A stretch of DNA of 6,067 nucleotides from Pseudomonadota bacterium (GCA_023433445.1 JAEZCS010000158.1:1-6067), one strand, 5' to 3'; positions 1-6,067 are shown, counted from the stretch's first letter. Numbers and translations are program-made. Notes: generated from the letters alone by a model not told the origin.

Positions 1-1347
1 CACCCGGTCGCGTCGCGCACCCAGAACCACCGACACGCGATCCCAGAAACGGATCTGGTCCTGCACATAAATGCCTAGCTGCTTCTGTGACACGGCGATC
101 CAGTTGGTGGCGATCGCCGGAATGGTCAGGGCATCATAGTCGATGTCGTAAATATCGATGATATCAGTCCCAAAACCGGCTCGCTTGCTGACCTTGTTCC
201 AGCTATAATCCAACCCGACCAGCAGCTTATGCTCGATGTCCGCGCCGGTGTTGAAGTTGAACAACAGGTTGTTGTCGGTGGAAAACACGTTCATCCGCGC
301 ATAGCTGCCATCACTGAACAGCGTCATGGTACGGCCGGCGGGGTCCAGATAAGGATTGGTCGGATTGCTGTAGCTGTCGGCGTAATGCGTGAAATAGGTG
401 ACGTCGCTGTCGATATAGCGCGCCTTGACGTTCAACTGCACATCATCGTTGAACCTCTGCGTCAGCGATCCACCGCCTTGCAGGGTGCGGCCGTCATAAC
501 GGTCCCAGCCCGGCTTCCCCACGAACAGGAACGGGTACAGCCGCTCCCCATTGTTCGGGTTGGGCCGGAACGTGCCGGCGATGGGCAGGAACTGCGACGT
601 CGATCCGCTCTTGTCCTTCTGGTAGAGGCCCTGCAGCACCAGATCGGTATCCGGCGTCGGCTGCCAGCGGACGGACGGGGCGAACATCACCCGGTCGTCC
701 CGTACATTGTCGATATAGGTGTCGGCATCGCGCACCCTTCCGACCGCGCGCACCGCCAGCGTGTCGGACAGCGCGACATTGACGTCGCCCAGGGCTTCCT
801 TGCGGTCATGGCTGCCATAGACCAGCGACATTTCGCCACCGGTCTGGAATGTCGGCGCCTTGGAAACCAGATTGACGAGGCCGCCGATCGATCCCTGCCC
901 GAACAGCACCGATGCGGGGCCGCGCACGATCTCGACTTGCGAGAAATTATAGGGATCGGACGTGATGCTGGCATAATAGCTGAAAATGTCGCGCATGCCG
1001 TCGCGGAACTGCAGCGCGTCGATCCCGCGAATGACGAAGCTGTCGACCCGCGTGTCACGGCCATAAGCATTGGCGGTGACGCCTGCGGCATATCTTACCG
1101 TATCGCTGATGCTGATCGCGCCCTGCGACAAATAGGTGCGGTCGCTGATCACCGTGACGGGCTGTGGCACTTCCAGCGGCGGCGTTTCGGTCTTTGTGCC
1201 CGCGCGGGCCGTGACGATGATGCCTTGTTCGCTTGCGCTCGCCTCATCGGCTGCGGCAGCGGGCGCGGTATCCTGCGCCATGGCCGGATGTGTCAGGGCC
1301 AAGGCGCACAGCGCCGCGCTCAGCTTCAGGATCGTGCGATTCGTCAT
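1..1347 (-). CDS. TonB-dependent siderophore receptor, partial (C-terminus beyond left edge)
   Basis: This is an outer-membrane gated channel that binds a ferric siderophore and imports it using TonB-ExbBD energy. Reading leftwards from the ATG at 1347, the frame stays open for 449 codons to the window edge. Residues 1-24 form a signal peptide ending AMA before QDT. A TonB-box-like GIIVTAR lies at 42-48. The plug domain runs from about 57 to 165 and includes FVIRGID (104-110), FRDGMRD (114-120) and the hallmark IVRGPASVLFGQG (140-152). The rest is amphipathic beta-barrel, with GIYVQDQIRFWDRV near the edge. Siderophore receptors of this type are usually 680-750 residues, so about a third is missing. 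The start has a purine-rich GGGGGGAAAG six or fewer bases upstream. The ferrichrome/pyoverdine receptor family assignment is firm; the substrate cannot be read. It is transcribed away from roxA. Confidence 0.93.
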   Translation of the reverse strand, partial: MTNRTILKLSAALCALALTHPAMAQDTAPAAAADEASASEQGIIVTARAGTKTETPPLEVPQPVTVISDRTYLSQGAISISDTVRYAAGVTANAYGRDTRVDSFVIRGIDALQFRDGMRDIFSYYASITSDPYNFSQVEIVRGPASVLFGQGSIGGLVNLVSKAPTFQTGGEMSLVYGSHDRKEALGDVNVALSDTLAVRAVGRVRDADTYIDNVRDDRVMFAPSVRWQPTPDTDLVLQGLYQKDKSGSTSQFLPIAGTFRPNPNNGERLYPFLFVGKPGWDRYDGRTLQGGGSLTQRFNDDVQLNVKARYIDSDVTYFTHYADSYSNPTNPYLDPAGRTMTLFSDGSYARMNVFSTDNNLLFNFNTGADIEHKLLVGLDYSWNKVSKRAGFGTDIIDIYDIDYDALTIPAIATNWIAVSQKQLGIYVQDQIRFWDRVSVVLGARRDRV

Positions 1348-1377
1348 TTCTTTCCCCCCGGGAATCGGTGTCGGCGC

Positions 1378-1414
1378 GCTGCTAATGAAATTGCGACAGA
1401 TTTTCAATAGCAGC
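1378..1414. promoter_or_regulatory. 13-base imperfect inverted repeat, candidate operator between receptor and roxA
   Basis: The arms are GCTGCTAATGAAA (1378-1390) and TTTCAATAGCAGC (1402-1414). They pair at 12 of 13 positions and are separated by 11 bases. The arms contain TGCTAATGA, close to the TGC-N-AATGA half-site found in many proteobacterial Fur boxes, although the spacing is wider than in a standard Fur box. The repeat lies 31-67 bases upstream of the receptor ATG and 53 bases before the roxA ATG. A weak minus-strand promoter guess, TTGAAA (1402-1407) with 17 bases to TAGCAG (1379-1384), falls exactly inside it, as a repressor operator would. Iron control is inference. The repeat could instead form a hairpin in the receptor mRNA leader. 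Confidence 0.4.
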
Positions 1415-1431
1415 TTTTGCAAACGGGGCTT

Positions 1432-1460
1432 TTGACACCCGCCCCCAACCACCCCATGAG
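1432..1460 (+). promoter_or_regulatory. Possible roxA promoter (perfect -35 TTGACA, poor -10)
   Basis: A perfect TTGACA lies at 1432-1437. Seventeen bases further, at 1455-1460, is CATGAG, which matches the TATAAT consensus at only three of six bases. Transcription from such a promoter would begin at about 1467, on the roxA ATG itself. That fits the lack of any Shine-Dalgarno sequence before this start. The weak -10 keeps confidence low. Confidence 0.25.
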
Positions 1461-1466
1461 CTCCCC

Positions 1467-2615
1467 ATGCATCTCAAAACCTTTTCAATTGACGATTTCC
1501 TTCGCGACTTCTGGCAAAAGCGCCCCCTCCTTATCCGTAATCCGTGGGACAACTGGACCAATCCGCTCGACCCGGATGAACTCGCCGGACTCGCCTGCGA
1601 AGAAGGCATCGAGTCGCGCCTGATCTCCGGAGCAGCAGGCCAGGCAACGGTGGAAAATGGCCCGTTGCCGGAAACAAGGTTCGCCGAGTTGGGAGCCAGT
1701 CCCTGGACACTGCTCGTACAGGCCGTTGACCACCATGCCCCCGATGTCGCCGATCTTATCAAGCCATTCCGCTTCATCCCGAACTGGCGCATCGACGATG
1801 TCATGGTGAGCTACGCCACGGACGGCGGCGGCGTCGGTCCTCACTATGATCAATATGACGTTTTCCTGATTCAGGGCCTCGGGCGACGGCGCTGGCGCGT
1901 CGGTCCCAAATGCGATGCTGCGACCCCATTGCTTCCCCACGAGGACCTGCGCCTGATTGCGAATTTCACAGCCGAGGAGGAATGGCTGTTGGAGCCGGGA
2001 GACATTCTTTACGTGCCGCCCGGCTTTGCGCATGACGGTGTTGCAGTCGGCGATGACTGCATGACCTATTCGATCGGCTTTCGCGCCCCGTTCCGCGCCG
2101 ACCTCGTCGAAGGCTGGAGCGTCCACCAGGCCGATGGCATGGCCGAGGAAGATCGCTATGCCGATCCAGACCTCACCCCGCAGCTCAATCCAGGAGAGAT
2201 AAGCTCGGCCGCTTTCGACCGCATGCATGCCATGGTCATGGAAGCGCTAAGCGATCGCGACGCTTTTGCCCGTTGGTTCGGGCTTCACAACAGCCTGCCC
2301 AAATATCCCGATGCCGACTGGCAGCCGGACGAACCTATCGCTCTGGACGAGGTGCTGGCGCTCCTCATCCAGGGCAAGGAACTCCGACGCAATCCGGCGA
2401 GCCGCTACTCCTTTATAAGGCGGGAGCCCTCCATCCTGCTGTTCGTAGACGGTCACTGCTTCGATTGCCGCGATGACACCGCGCCGCTCGCCGAAAAGCT
2501 ATGCTCCGCCTCGACCCTTGCACCAGATCAGGAGCTTACAAAGAGCGCCGGGTCCATAGCCCTTATCAAAGCGCTGATCGACCAAGGCAGCCTCGCCTTC
2601 GATGAGGAGGGTTGA
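1467..2615 (+). CDS. roxA: Ribosomal protein uL16 arginine 3-hydroxylase (RoxA/YcfD family, JmjC/cupin oxygenase)
   Basis: This is an Fe(II)/2-oxoglutarate-dependent oxygenase. The E. coli family member hydroxylates Arg81 of ribosomal protein uL16 (L16). The 382-residue length matches the family. WQKRPLLIR is at 16-24 and WRIDDVMVSYA at 107-117. The jelly-roll metal site is GGVGPHYDQYDVFLIQG (121-137), with H126 and D128, and the second histidine is H189 in LYVPPGFAHDG. GRRRWRVG (139-146) carries R140, the expected 2-oxoglutarate carboxylate ligand. After about residue 215 comes the helical/winged-helix C-terminal region typical of YcfD. All iron ligands are present, so it should be active. 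The ATG at 1467 fits the family N-terminus but has no Shine-Dalgarno sequence in front. It ends three bases before rluE. The target in this organism is inferred from E. coli. Confidence 0.93.
   Translation: MHLKTFSIDDFLRDFWQKRPLLIRNPWDNWTNPLDPDELAGLACEEGIESRLISGAAGQATVENGPLPETRFAELGASPWTLLVQAVDHHAPDVADLIKPFRFIPNWRIDDVMVSYATDGGGVGPHYDQYDVFLIQGLGRRRWRVGPKCDAATPLLPHEDLRLIANFTAEEEWLLEPGDILYVPPGFAHDGVAVGDDCMTYSIGFRAPFRADLVEGWSVHQADGMAEEDRYADPDLTPQLNPGEISSAAFDRMHAMVMEALSDRDAFARWFGLHNSLPKYPDADWQPDEPIALDEVLALLIQGKELRRNPASRYSFIRREPSILLFVDGHCFDCRDDTAPLAEKLCSASTLAPDQELTKSAGSIALIKALIDQGSLAFDEEG
2604..2610 (+). promoter_or_regulatory. Shine-Dalgarno sequence of rluE inside the roxA 3' end
   Basis: GAGGAGG lies in the last codons of roxA, eight bases before the GTG at 2619. 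The roxA stop (2613-2615) falls between this site and the GTG. This strong site supports the GTG as the true start and indicates that the two genes are translated from one mRNA. Confidence 0.75.
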
Positions 2616-2618
2616 CCG

Positions 2619-3158
2619 GTGTCGCTCATCCTCTTCAACAAGCCCTATGGCGTGCTCTGCCAGTTCACGGATGAAAGCACGGGTCCGCCGCGTCCGACGC
2701 TCGCGAACTTCATCGACAGACCGGGCGTCTATCCCGCAGGGCGGCTCGACCTCGACAGCGAAGGTTTGTTGTTGCTGACCGATGATGGACGTTTGCAGGC
2801 GCGGATCGCCAACCCACGCTTCAAAATGCCCAAGACCTATCTGGTGCAGGTGGAGGGCGACCCCTCCGACGCAGCGCTTGAACCGTTAAGGCGCGGCGTA
2901 AAGCTGAAGGACGGGCTCACCCTCCCTGCTGAGGTGGAGCGGATCGAAGCGCCAGACTTGTGGCCACGCGATCCACCGGTACGCTATCGCAAGAGCGTGC
3001 CCGATTGCTGGCTCCGCATCACGATCCGGGAGGGCCGCAACCGGCAAGTACGTCGCATGACGGCGGCGGTGGGGCTTCCAACGCTGCGCCTCGTGCGCTG
3101 GCGGATCGGCGATTGGACATTGGACGGCATTGCGCAGGGCGAATGGCGCGAGGCCTGA
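2619..3158 (+). CDS. rluE: 23S rRNA pseudouridine synthase, RluE-like
   Basis: This enzyme isomerises uridine to pseudouridine in rRNA. It belongs to the RsuA/RluB/E/F group, and its closest look is RluE, which makes pseudouridine 2457 in E. coli 23S rRNA. Visible signatures in the 179 residues are LFNKPYGVLCQFTDE (5-19), GRLDLDSEGLLLLTDDG (41-57) with catalytic D44, KTYLVQVEG (72-80) and the late motif REGRNRQVRRM (137-147). There is no N-terminal S4 RNA-binding domain. That is normal for RluE and separates it from RluB, RluF and RsuA. The KPYGVLCQFTDE opening resembles E. coli RluE closely. The GTG start has a strong Shine-Dalgarno eight bases upstream. It forms an operon with roxA and ends 14 bases from the convergent SRPBCC gene. 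Target position is by homology only. Confidence 0.9.
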   Translation: MSLILFNKPYGVLCQFTDESTGPPRPTLANFIDRPGVYPAGRLDLDSEGLLLLTDDGRLQARIANPRFKMPKTYLVQVEGDPSDAALEPLRRGVKLKDGLTLPAEVERIEAPDLWPRDPPVRYRKSVPDCWLRITIREGRNRQVRRMTAAVGLPTLRLVRWRIGDWTLDGIAQGEWREA

Positions 3159-3172
3159 TGCAACCGTCTTGA

Positions 3173-3568
3173 TCAGCTTTCCATCAGCCTCTTCAAAGTC
3201 TTGAGATCGCGATTGACCCACTTGATGTCGGCAGCAAATCGCTCGTCATCCATGCCCGGCTGCCGAAAGAGCGTCAGCATGACTTCCGCGCCCTCGCCAT
3301 TTTGCACCACGCGCAAGGGGACATGAACCTCTTCGCCGCCACCCAAGTCGACATGATGATCCATCACTCCCAGATCATTGTGAGGAGTGAAGCAAATGCG
3401 GACAGGCCCTTCTGCCCCATCGGCCACCCAGCTGTCACCATCCTGGCGCAGCGCCGATTCCGCCAAACCGGATGCCCAGCTAGGGAAAAACTCCGGTCGC
3501 CAGATCTTCTCATACAAGGCGCGCCAATCCTGATTTATCGACACGCTGAATGTTCTGGCCGGTAGCAC
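3173..3568 (-). CDS. SRPBCC-fold small protein (polyketide cyclase/START-like), function unknown
   Basis: This is a cytosolic protein of 131 residues without signal peptide or membrane segment. It looks like the SRPBCC (Bet v 1/START) helix-grip fold, which forms a hydrophobic pocket for a small ligand. The opening FSVSINQDWRALYEKIWRPE (7-26) and FFPSWASGL (27-35) are typical of the family's first strand and helices. A strand run with DSWVADGAEGPVRICFTP (45-62) follows, then VHVPLRVV (81-88), VMLTLFRQPGM (96-106) and a C-terminal helix, DIKWVNRDLKTLKRLME, that would close the pocket. I chose the GTG at 3568 because AGGAG sits six bases upstream; a TTG at 3586 is in frame but lies before that site. 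It is 36 bases downstream of the histidine kinase on the same strand, so co-transcription is likely. No ligand or pathway can be named. Confidence 0.85.
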   Translation of the reverse strand: MLPARTFSVSINQDWRALYEKIWRPEFFPSWASGLAESALRQDGDSWVADGAEGPVRICFTPHNDLGVMDHHVDLGGGEEVHVPLRVVQNGEGAEVMLTLFRQPGMDDERFAADIKWVNRDLKTLKRLMES

Positions 3569-3574
3569 TATGGT

Positions 3575-3579
3575 CTCCT
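3575..3579 (-). promoter_or_regulatory. Shine-Dalgarno sequence deciding the SRPBCC start
   Basis: On the minus strand AGGAG is followed by six bases and then GTG (3566-3568). This spacing is ideal for the GTG. The upstream in-frame TTG at 3586 would place the ribosome site inside the coding region. Confidence 0.7.
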
Positions 3580-3604
3580 GTAACAACGCAACGCCCTAGA
3601 CGCC

Positions 3605-5464
3605 CTACCCCGTCAAAGGAAGTGAAATGGACCAGCGCACCCCGCCGGAGCGGAATTCCAACCTGGTTTCAGCGCCCAGGCGATAGGCAAGTGCATCCTC
3701 GACCATCTCTCGGCCAAATCCCTGCCGCGAAGGATTGACGGAAATTGCGGGAACCCCTCGTTCGGCCCAGCATAAATGAAGCTTGGACGTCCCGCGACCA
3801 TCTGCTTCGACCTGCCAGGAGATATTCAGACGGCCGTTCGGGACCTTCAGCGCTCCATATTTCAGGGCGTTGGTTGTGAGTTCGTGGAAGGCCAATCCTA
3901 ATGTTTCACCGATTTTGGCACTCAGGGTCACGTCCGGCCCATCAATCTCAACCATAGAACCGTCATGGATCCCGACGCTCAGCAGTTCGTCCCTTATGAG
4001 GTTTTCCAGGTCCACCGTCTGATCTGCGCTGCTCGTGACGACAACCTGCGTGCGCGCGAGCGCATCCAGCCTTCCGACGAAATGATCGACCAGATGATCG
4101 ACATTCTCGCTCGTCGCCGCGGTGCTTGCGAACATCGACCTGACGACTGTCAGCATGTTACGCACCCGGTGCTGAAGCTCAGCGACCAGCACGCGCAGTC
4201 GGTCCTCGCTTTCGCGCAGATCCTTTTCGCTCCGGCGCTGTTCCGTGATGTCCTGGAACAGAACCGCGACGGTCTTGTCGTGAGGATCGCCGACCTGAAA
4301 GGCGAAGAGATTGAATATCCGCCCGTTAAGCGCCTGCGAGTCTTCCTCGAACCGGCGGCTTTCGCCCGTCTCTGCGACATGCGCATAGATATCGACCCAT
4401 TTGGGTTCGATCGCTGGTTGCAGTTCCCGAATGGTCCGCCCAACGGCATCACCAAGCCCATTATGCTTTTCAAATGCGGGGTTCACTTCCAGGAAGCGCC
4501 AGTCGACCGGACGGCCCGCGTCGTACAGCATCTGGATGATGCAATATCCTTCATCCATCGAATTGAAGAGATCGCGATACTTAAGTTCGCTTCTCTTCAA
4601 TGCGGCCTCGGCCCGAGCACGCTCTACGGCAATGCGCGTCCGCCGAGCGGTTTCCTCGATGATTGAGATTTCGTCGGGCGTGAAAACATGCGGAACATCG
4701 TAGTGAACAGCCATGACTGCCAACGGCTGCCCGCCCCGCGAGAATGGAACGTTTATCGTCGCAGCCAATCCCAATTGCGCATATGCATCCCTGGTAGATG
4801 GGCTCATATCCGCATCCGCCTGGACGTCCGGCCTGACAAACGTCCGCCCGCTCCGCAAGGCCGCGAGCAGTTCATCCCCATAATCGGCATAGCGATATCG
4901 GCCAGCAAGGCTCGGGGCGCCGGCGGTCCAATCATGAATCATTTCAACATGCACGCCATCGCCGACATCCTCGGCATAGCCAACCCGGGCCGCGCCAAGA
5001 TATTCGCCAAGCAACCGCTGCGCGAACTCCTGAACCTCGACCGGTTCTGCCAGGTCGCAAAGCCCTTCGCTGAGGTTCAGCAAAAATGCCTGCCGCTCCT
5101 CCGCTGCACGACGCGCGGTGACATCGCGGCCGATGCAATAGGCAAGGCCGTCTGCCTCACGGACTGCCGCATGCCATGAAATCCAACGGTAGCTTCCATC
5201 CTTGCACCGGAGTCGATGCTCAAACTCAAACAGTGCTGCGCCGCGATCCAGGTCAGCGCCTGCTGCCCGTGATCGTTCCAAATCATCAGGATGTATCAGA
5301 GGAGCAACGGGCTGACCGACCAGATCGGATGTGTTCCAACCCAGAATATGCTCGAAGGCCGGATTGATGCTGCGCCATGTACCGTCTTCGGACGATGCGG
5401 TAGCGAGCATGTCCACGGACAATTCGAAGAAATGCTGAAATACTACAGCGGCGTCCGAAGACAT
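3605..5464 (-). CDS. PAS-GAF-PAS sensor histidine kinase, HWE family, cytoplasmic
   Basis: This is a signal-sensing autokinase that should phosphorylate a partner response regulator. Residue numbers count from the longer in-frame TTG start at 5479 (624 residues); I prefer the ATG at 5464, five codons later, giving 619. A TGA is in frame just upstream of the TTG. The domains are PAS (about 12-122, ending CIGRDVTARR), GAF (about 133-290, with INVPFSRGGQPLAVMAVHY at 242-260) and PAS (about 298-413, ending LFQDITEQRR). The kinase core starts with LVAELQHRVRNML (phospho-acceptor H437). It has the HWE-type N-box FHELTTNALKYGAL (531-544) with its extra H532, W571-A-E573 as the family's WxE motif, and a G-box at GFGREMVEDAL (587-597). 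There is no transmembrane helix, receiver domain or adjacent regulator gene, so it is an orphan soluble kinase. The signal is unknown; the PAS domains lack the flavin-binding NCRFLQ motif of LOV proteins. Confidence 0.93.
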   Translation of the reverse strand: MSSDAAVVFQHFFELSVDMLATASSEDGTWRSINPAFEHILGWNTSDLVGQPVAPLIHPDDLERSRAAGADLDRGAALFEFEHRLRCKDGSYRWISWHAAVREADGLAYCIGRDVTARRAAEERQAFLLNLSEGLCDLAEPVEVQEFAQRLLGEYLGAARVGYAEDVGDGVHVEMIHDWTAGAPSLAGRYRYADYGDELLAALRSGRTFVRPDVQADADMSPSTRDAYAQLGLAATINVPFSRGGQPLAVMAVHYDVPHVFTPDEISIIEETARRTRIAVERARAEAALKRSELKYRDLFNSMDEGYCIIQMLYDAGRPVDWRFLEVNPAFEKHNGLGDAVGRTIRELQPAIEPKWVDIYAHVAETGESRRFEEDSQALNGRIFNLFAFQVGDPHDKTVAVLFQDITEQRRSEKDLRESEDRLRVLVAELQHRVRNMLTVVRSMFASTAATSENVDHLVDHFVGRLDALARTQVVVTSSADQTVDLENLIRDELLSVGIHDGSMVEIDGPDVTLSAKIGETLGLAFHELTTNALKYGALKVPNGRLNISWQVEADGRGTSKLHLCWAERGVPAISVNPSRQGFGREMVEDALAYRLGAETRLEFRSGGVRWSISLPLTG

Positions 5465-5669
5465 ATTCTCATCAACCAAATGCGTGATCCATCATATCAA
5501 CATTGTCAAAGGCCCGGCAATCAGCAACTTTGGTAACCCAAGGTAATGGCACTGCGCTGCACGCGCTCCAACGCGCACAACGCACATTCCGCCTCCCCGC
5601 TGGGCCCTGTGACGAAAATTCTCTTCAATCTCTCTTGACCCCTCGGTTCACCCGCGCAGGGAGGATGGC
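5465..5669. other. Divergent intergenic region between the kinase and exported-protein genes
   Basis: These 205 bases hold the candidate kinase promoter at the left. In the middle (5551-5590) a GCGC-type core recurs about every 9-10 bases: GCGCT at 5554, GCGCT at 5563, GCGCA at 5573 and GCACA at 5582. At the right, AGGGAGG (5658-5664) is the ribosome site of the exported-protein gene. I see no convincing plus-strand promoter, no GGAAC-type general stress promoter, no tRNA and no clear terminator hairpin. Confidence 0.5.
5491..5520 (-). promoter_or_regulatory. Candidate promoter of the histidine kinase
   Basis: On the minus strand TTGCCG (5515-5520) is followed after 18 bases by TATGAT (5491-5496), a five-of-six match to the -10 consensus. 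Transcription would start near 5484, about 20 bases before the ATG at 5464. This leader leaves room for the modest GATGAG ribosome site. The -35 is only a four-of-six match and sphingomonad promoters often differ from the E. coli consensus. Confidence 0.3.
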
Positions 5670-6067
5670 ATGACTTATCGCTGGATTCGTTCGACGCGCA
5701 TCTGCATTGTTGCCCTGGCTGCATCCTTGGTTCCCGTCGCTGCGGCGGCGGATCCGGCGCCGTTCGACCTGCCGGGGCCGGAACTTTCGGTGACGGTCAC
5801 CCGTGCGGGGCGGACGTTGCCAATCGGACAGGTGCCCGCATTTGCGACCGGGGACATCGTCAGGATCGACGCAAATCTGCCTGAGGATCAGTCTGTCCGC
5901 TACCGGTTGATATCGGCCTTCCTGCGCGGCGCCATCAATCCGCCGCCCAAGAAATGGATCGCAACCGCGGAAACATGGGACCGAAAGGAGCGAAAGCGGA
6001 GCCTTAAGCTGACCATACCCGATCATGCGCGCCAATTGGTGCTGTTCATGGTGCCCGATACGGGCGG
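5670..6067 (+). CDS. Exported protein of unknown function, partial (C-terminus beyond right edge)
   Basis: The frame is open from the ATG at 5670 to the window edge, giving 132 complete codons. A strong Shine-Dalgarno, AGGGAGG, lies five bases before the ATG. Residues 1-27 form a Sec signal peptide: basic MTYRWIRSTR, hydrophobic ICIVALAASLVPV, then AAAA with cleavage just before DPAP. The mature part begins with beta-rich sequence (LSVTVTRAGRTLPIGQVPAF, 39-58) and continues through GDIVRIDANLP (61-71), an RYRLISAFLRGAINPPPKKW stretch (77-96), a charged WDRKERKRS segment (103-111) and strand-like LKLTIPDHARQLVLFMVPD (112-130). I do not recognise the family. It may be periplasmic or surface-exposed, as it has no lipobox cysteine and no second membrane helix in view. 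The gene diverges from the histidine kinase. Confidence 0.8.
   Translation, partial: MTYRWIRSTRICIVALAASLVPVAAAADPAPFDLPGPELSVTVTRAGRTLPIGQVPAFATGDIVRIDANLPEDQSVRYRLISAFLRGAINPPPKKWIATAETWDRKERKRSLKLTIPDHARQLVLFMVPDTG

Noticed and set aside
687..1091. A 134-codon minus-strand frame overlapping the receptor in another frame
   Set aside because: The receptor frame contains the conserved plug motif over this stretch. The shifted translation is rich in Ser, Ala and Arg and looks like an out-of-frame product.
229..1410. A 393-codon plus-strand open frame opposite the siderophore receptor
   Set aside because: The minus strand here encodes a clear receptor with signal peptide, TonB box and plug motifs. 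The plus-strand translation resembles no family, and long antisense frames are common in GC-rich DNA.
1485..2228. A 247-codon minus-strand open frame inside roxA
   Set aside because: It lies opposite the conserved catalytic core of roxA and shows no recognisable domain or ribosome site.
3161..3178. CTGAT/ATCAG inverted repeat as a terminator between convergent genes
   Set aside because: The stem is only about five bases, is AT-containing and has no following T-run on either strand.
3569..3586. TTG at 3586 as the SRPBCC start
   Set aside because: It precedes the AGGAG ribosome site at 3575-3579, which fits the GTG at 3568. The extra residues are not part of the expected fold.
3965..4666. A 233-codon plus-strand open frame opposite the histidine kinase
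   Set aside because: It mirrors the kinase core and second PAS domain. Its sequence has no family features of its own.
5110..5445. First PAS domain as a LOV blue-light sensor
   Set aside because: The flavin-binding NCRFLQ motif with its reactive cysteine is absent; the corresponding region reads as an ordinary PAS domain.
5504..5509. TTGACA on the minus strand as the -35 of the kinase promoter
   Set aside because: It is only seven bases from the good TATGAT, too close for a sigma-70 promoter, and no -10-like hexamer lies 16-18 bases downstream of it.

Overview
The window looks like chromosomal DNA from an alphaproteobacterium, most likely a sphingomonad (Sphingobium, Novosphingobium or Sphingomonas type). 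The reasons are GC-rich coding with strong third-position bias, an outer-membrane siderophore receptor whose TonB box reads GIIVTAR, and a cytoplasmic HWE-family histidine kinase, a family common in Alphaproteobacteria. The genus is inference. I found no rRNA, tRNA, CRISPR array, insertion sequence or phage gene.

Layout, left to right. (1) Bases 1-1347, minus strand: the N-terminal 449 residues of a TonB-dependent siderophore receptor, whose C-terminal part lies beyond the left edge. (2) Bases 1348-1466: a short divergent promoter region with a 13-base imperfect inverted repeat that could be an operator. (3) Bases 1467-3158, plus strand: a tight two-gene unit, a RoxA/YcfD-type ribosomal protein uL16 arginine hydroxylase followed by an RluE-type 23S rRNA pseudouridine synthase. 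(4) Bases 3173-5464, minus strand, convergent with unit 3: a PAS-GAF-PAS HWE histidine kinase and, 36 bases downstream, a small SRPBCC-fold protein. (5) Bases 5465-5669: a second divergent intergenic region. (6) Bases 5670-6067, plus strand: the start of an exported protein of unknown function, cut by the right edge.

How the genes may work together. RoxA and RluE modify the same part of the 50S subunit: by knowledge of the E. coli enzymes, Arg81 of uL16 and U2457 at the base of helix 89. Their coupling by a Shine-Dalgarno sequence inside the upstream gene's last codons suggests joint expression for large-subunit maturation. RoxA enzymes need Fe(II), and the divergent neighbour imports ferric siderophores, so shared iron control from the common intergenic region is possible but unproven. 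The kinase is cytosolic and has no response regulator in view. The small SRPBCC gene probably shares its transcript. Nothing here is clearly a new biological system. The most useful leads are the uL16/23S rRNA modification pair, the inverted repeat in the shared promoter region, the possible leaderless start of roxA, and the unknown exported protein at the right edge.
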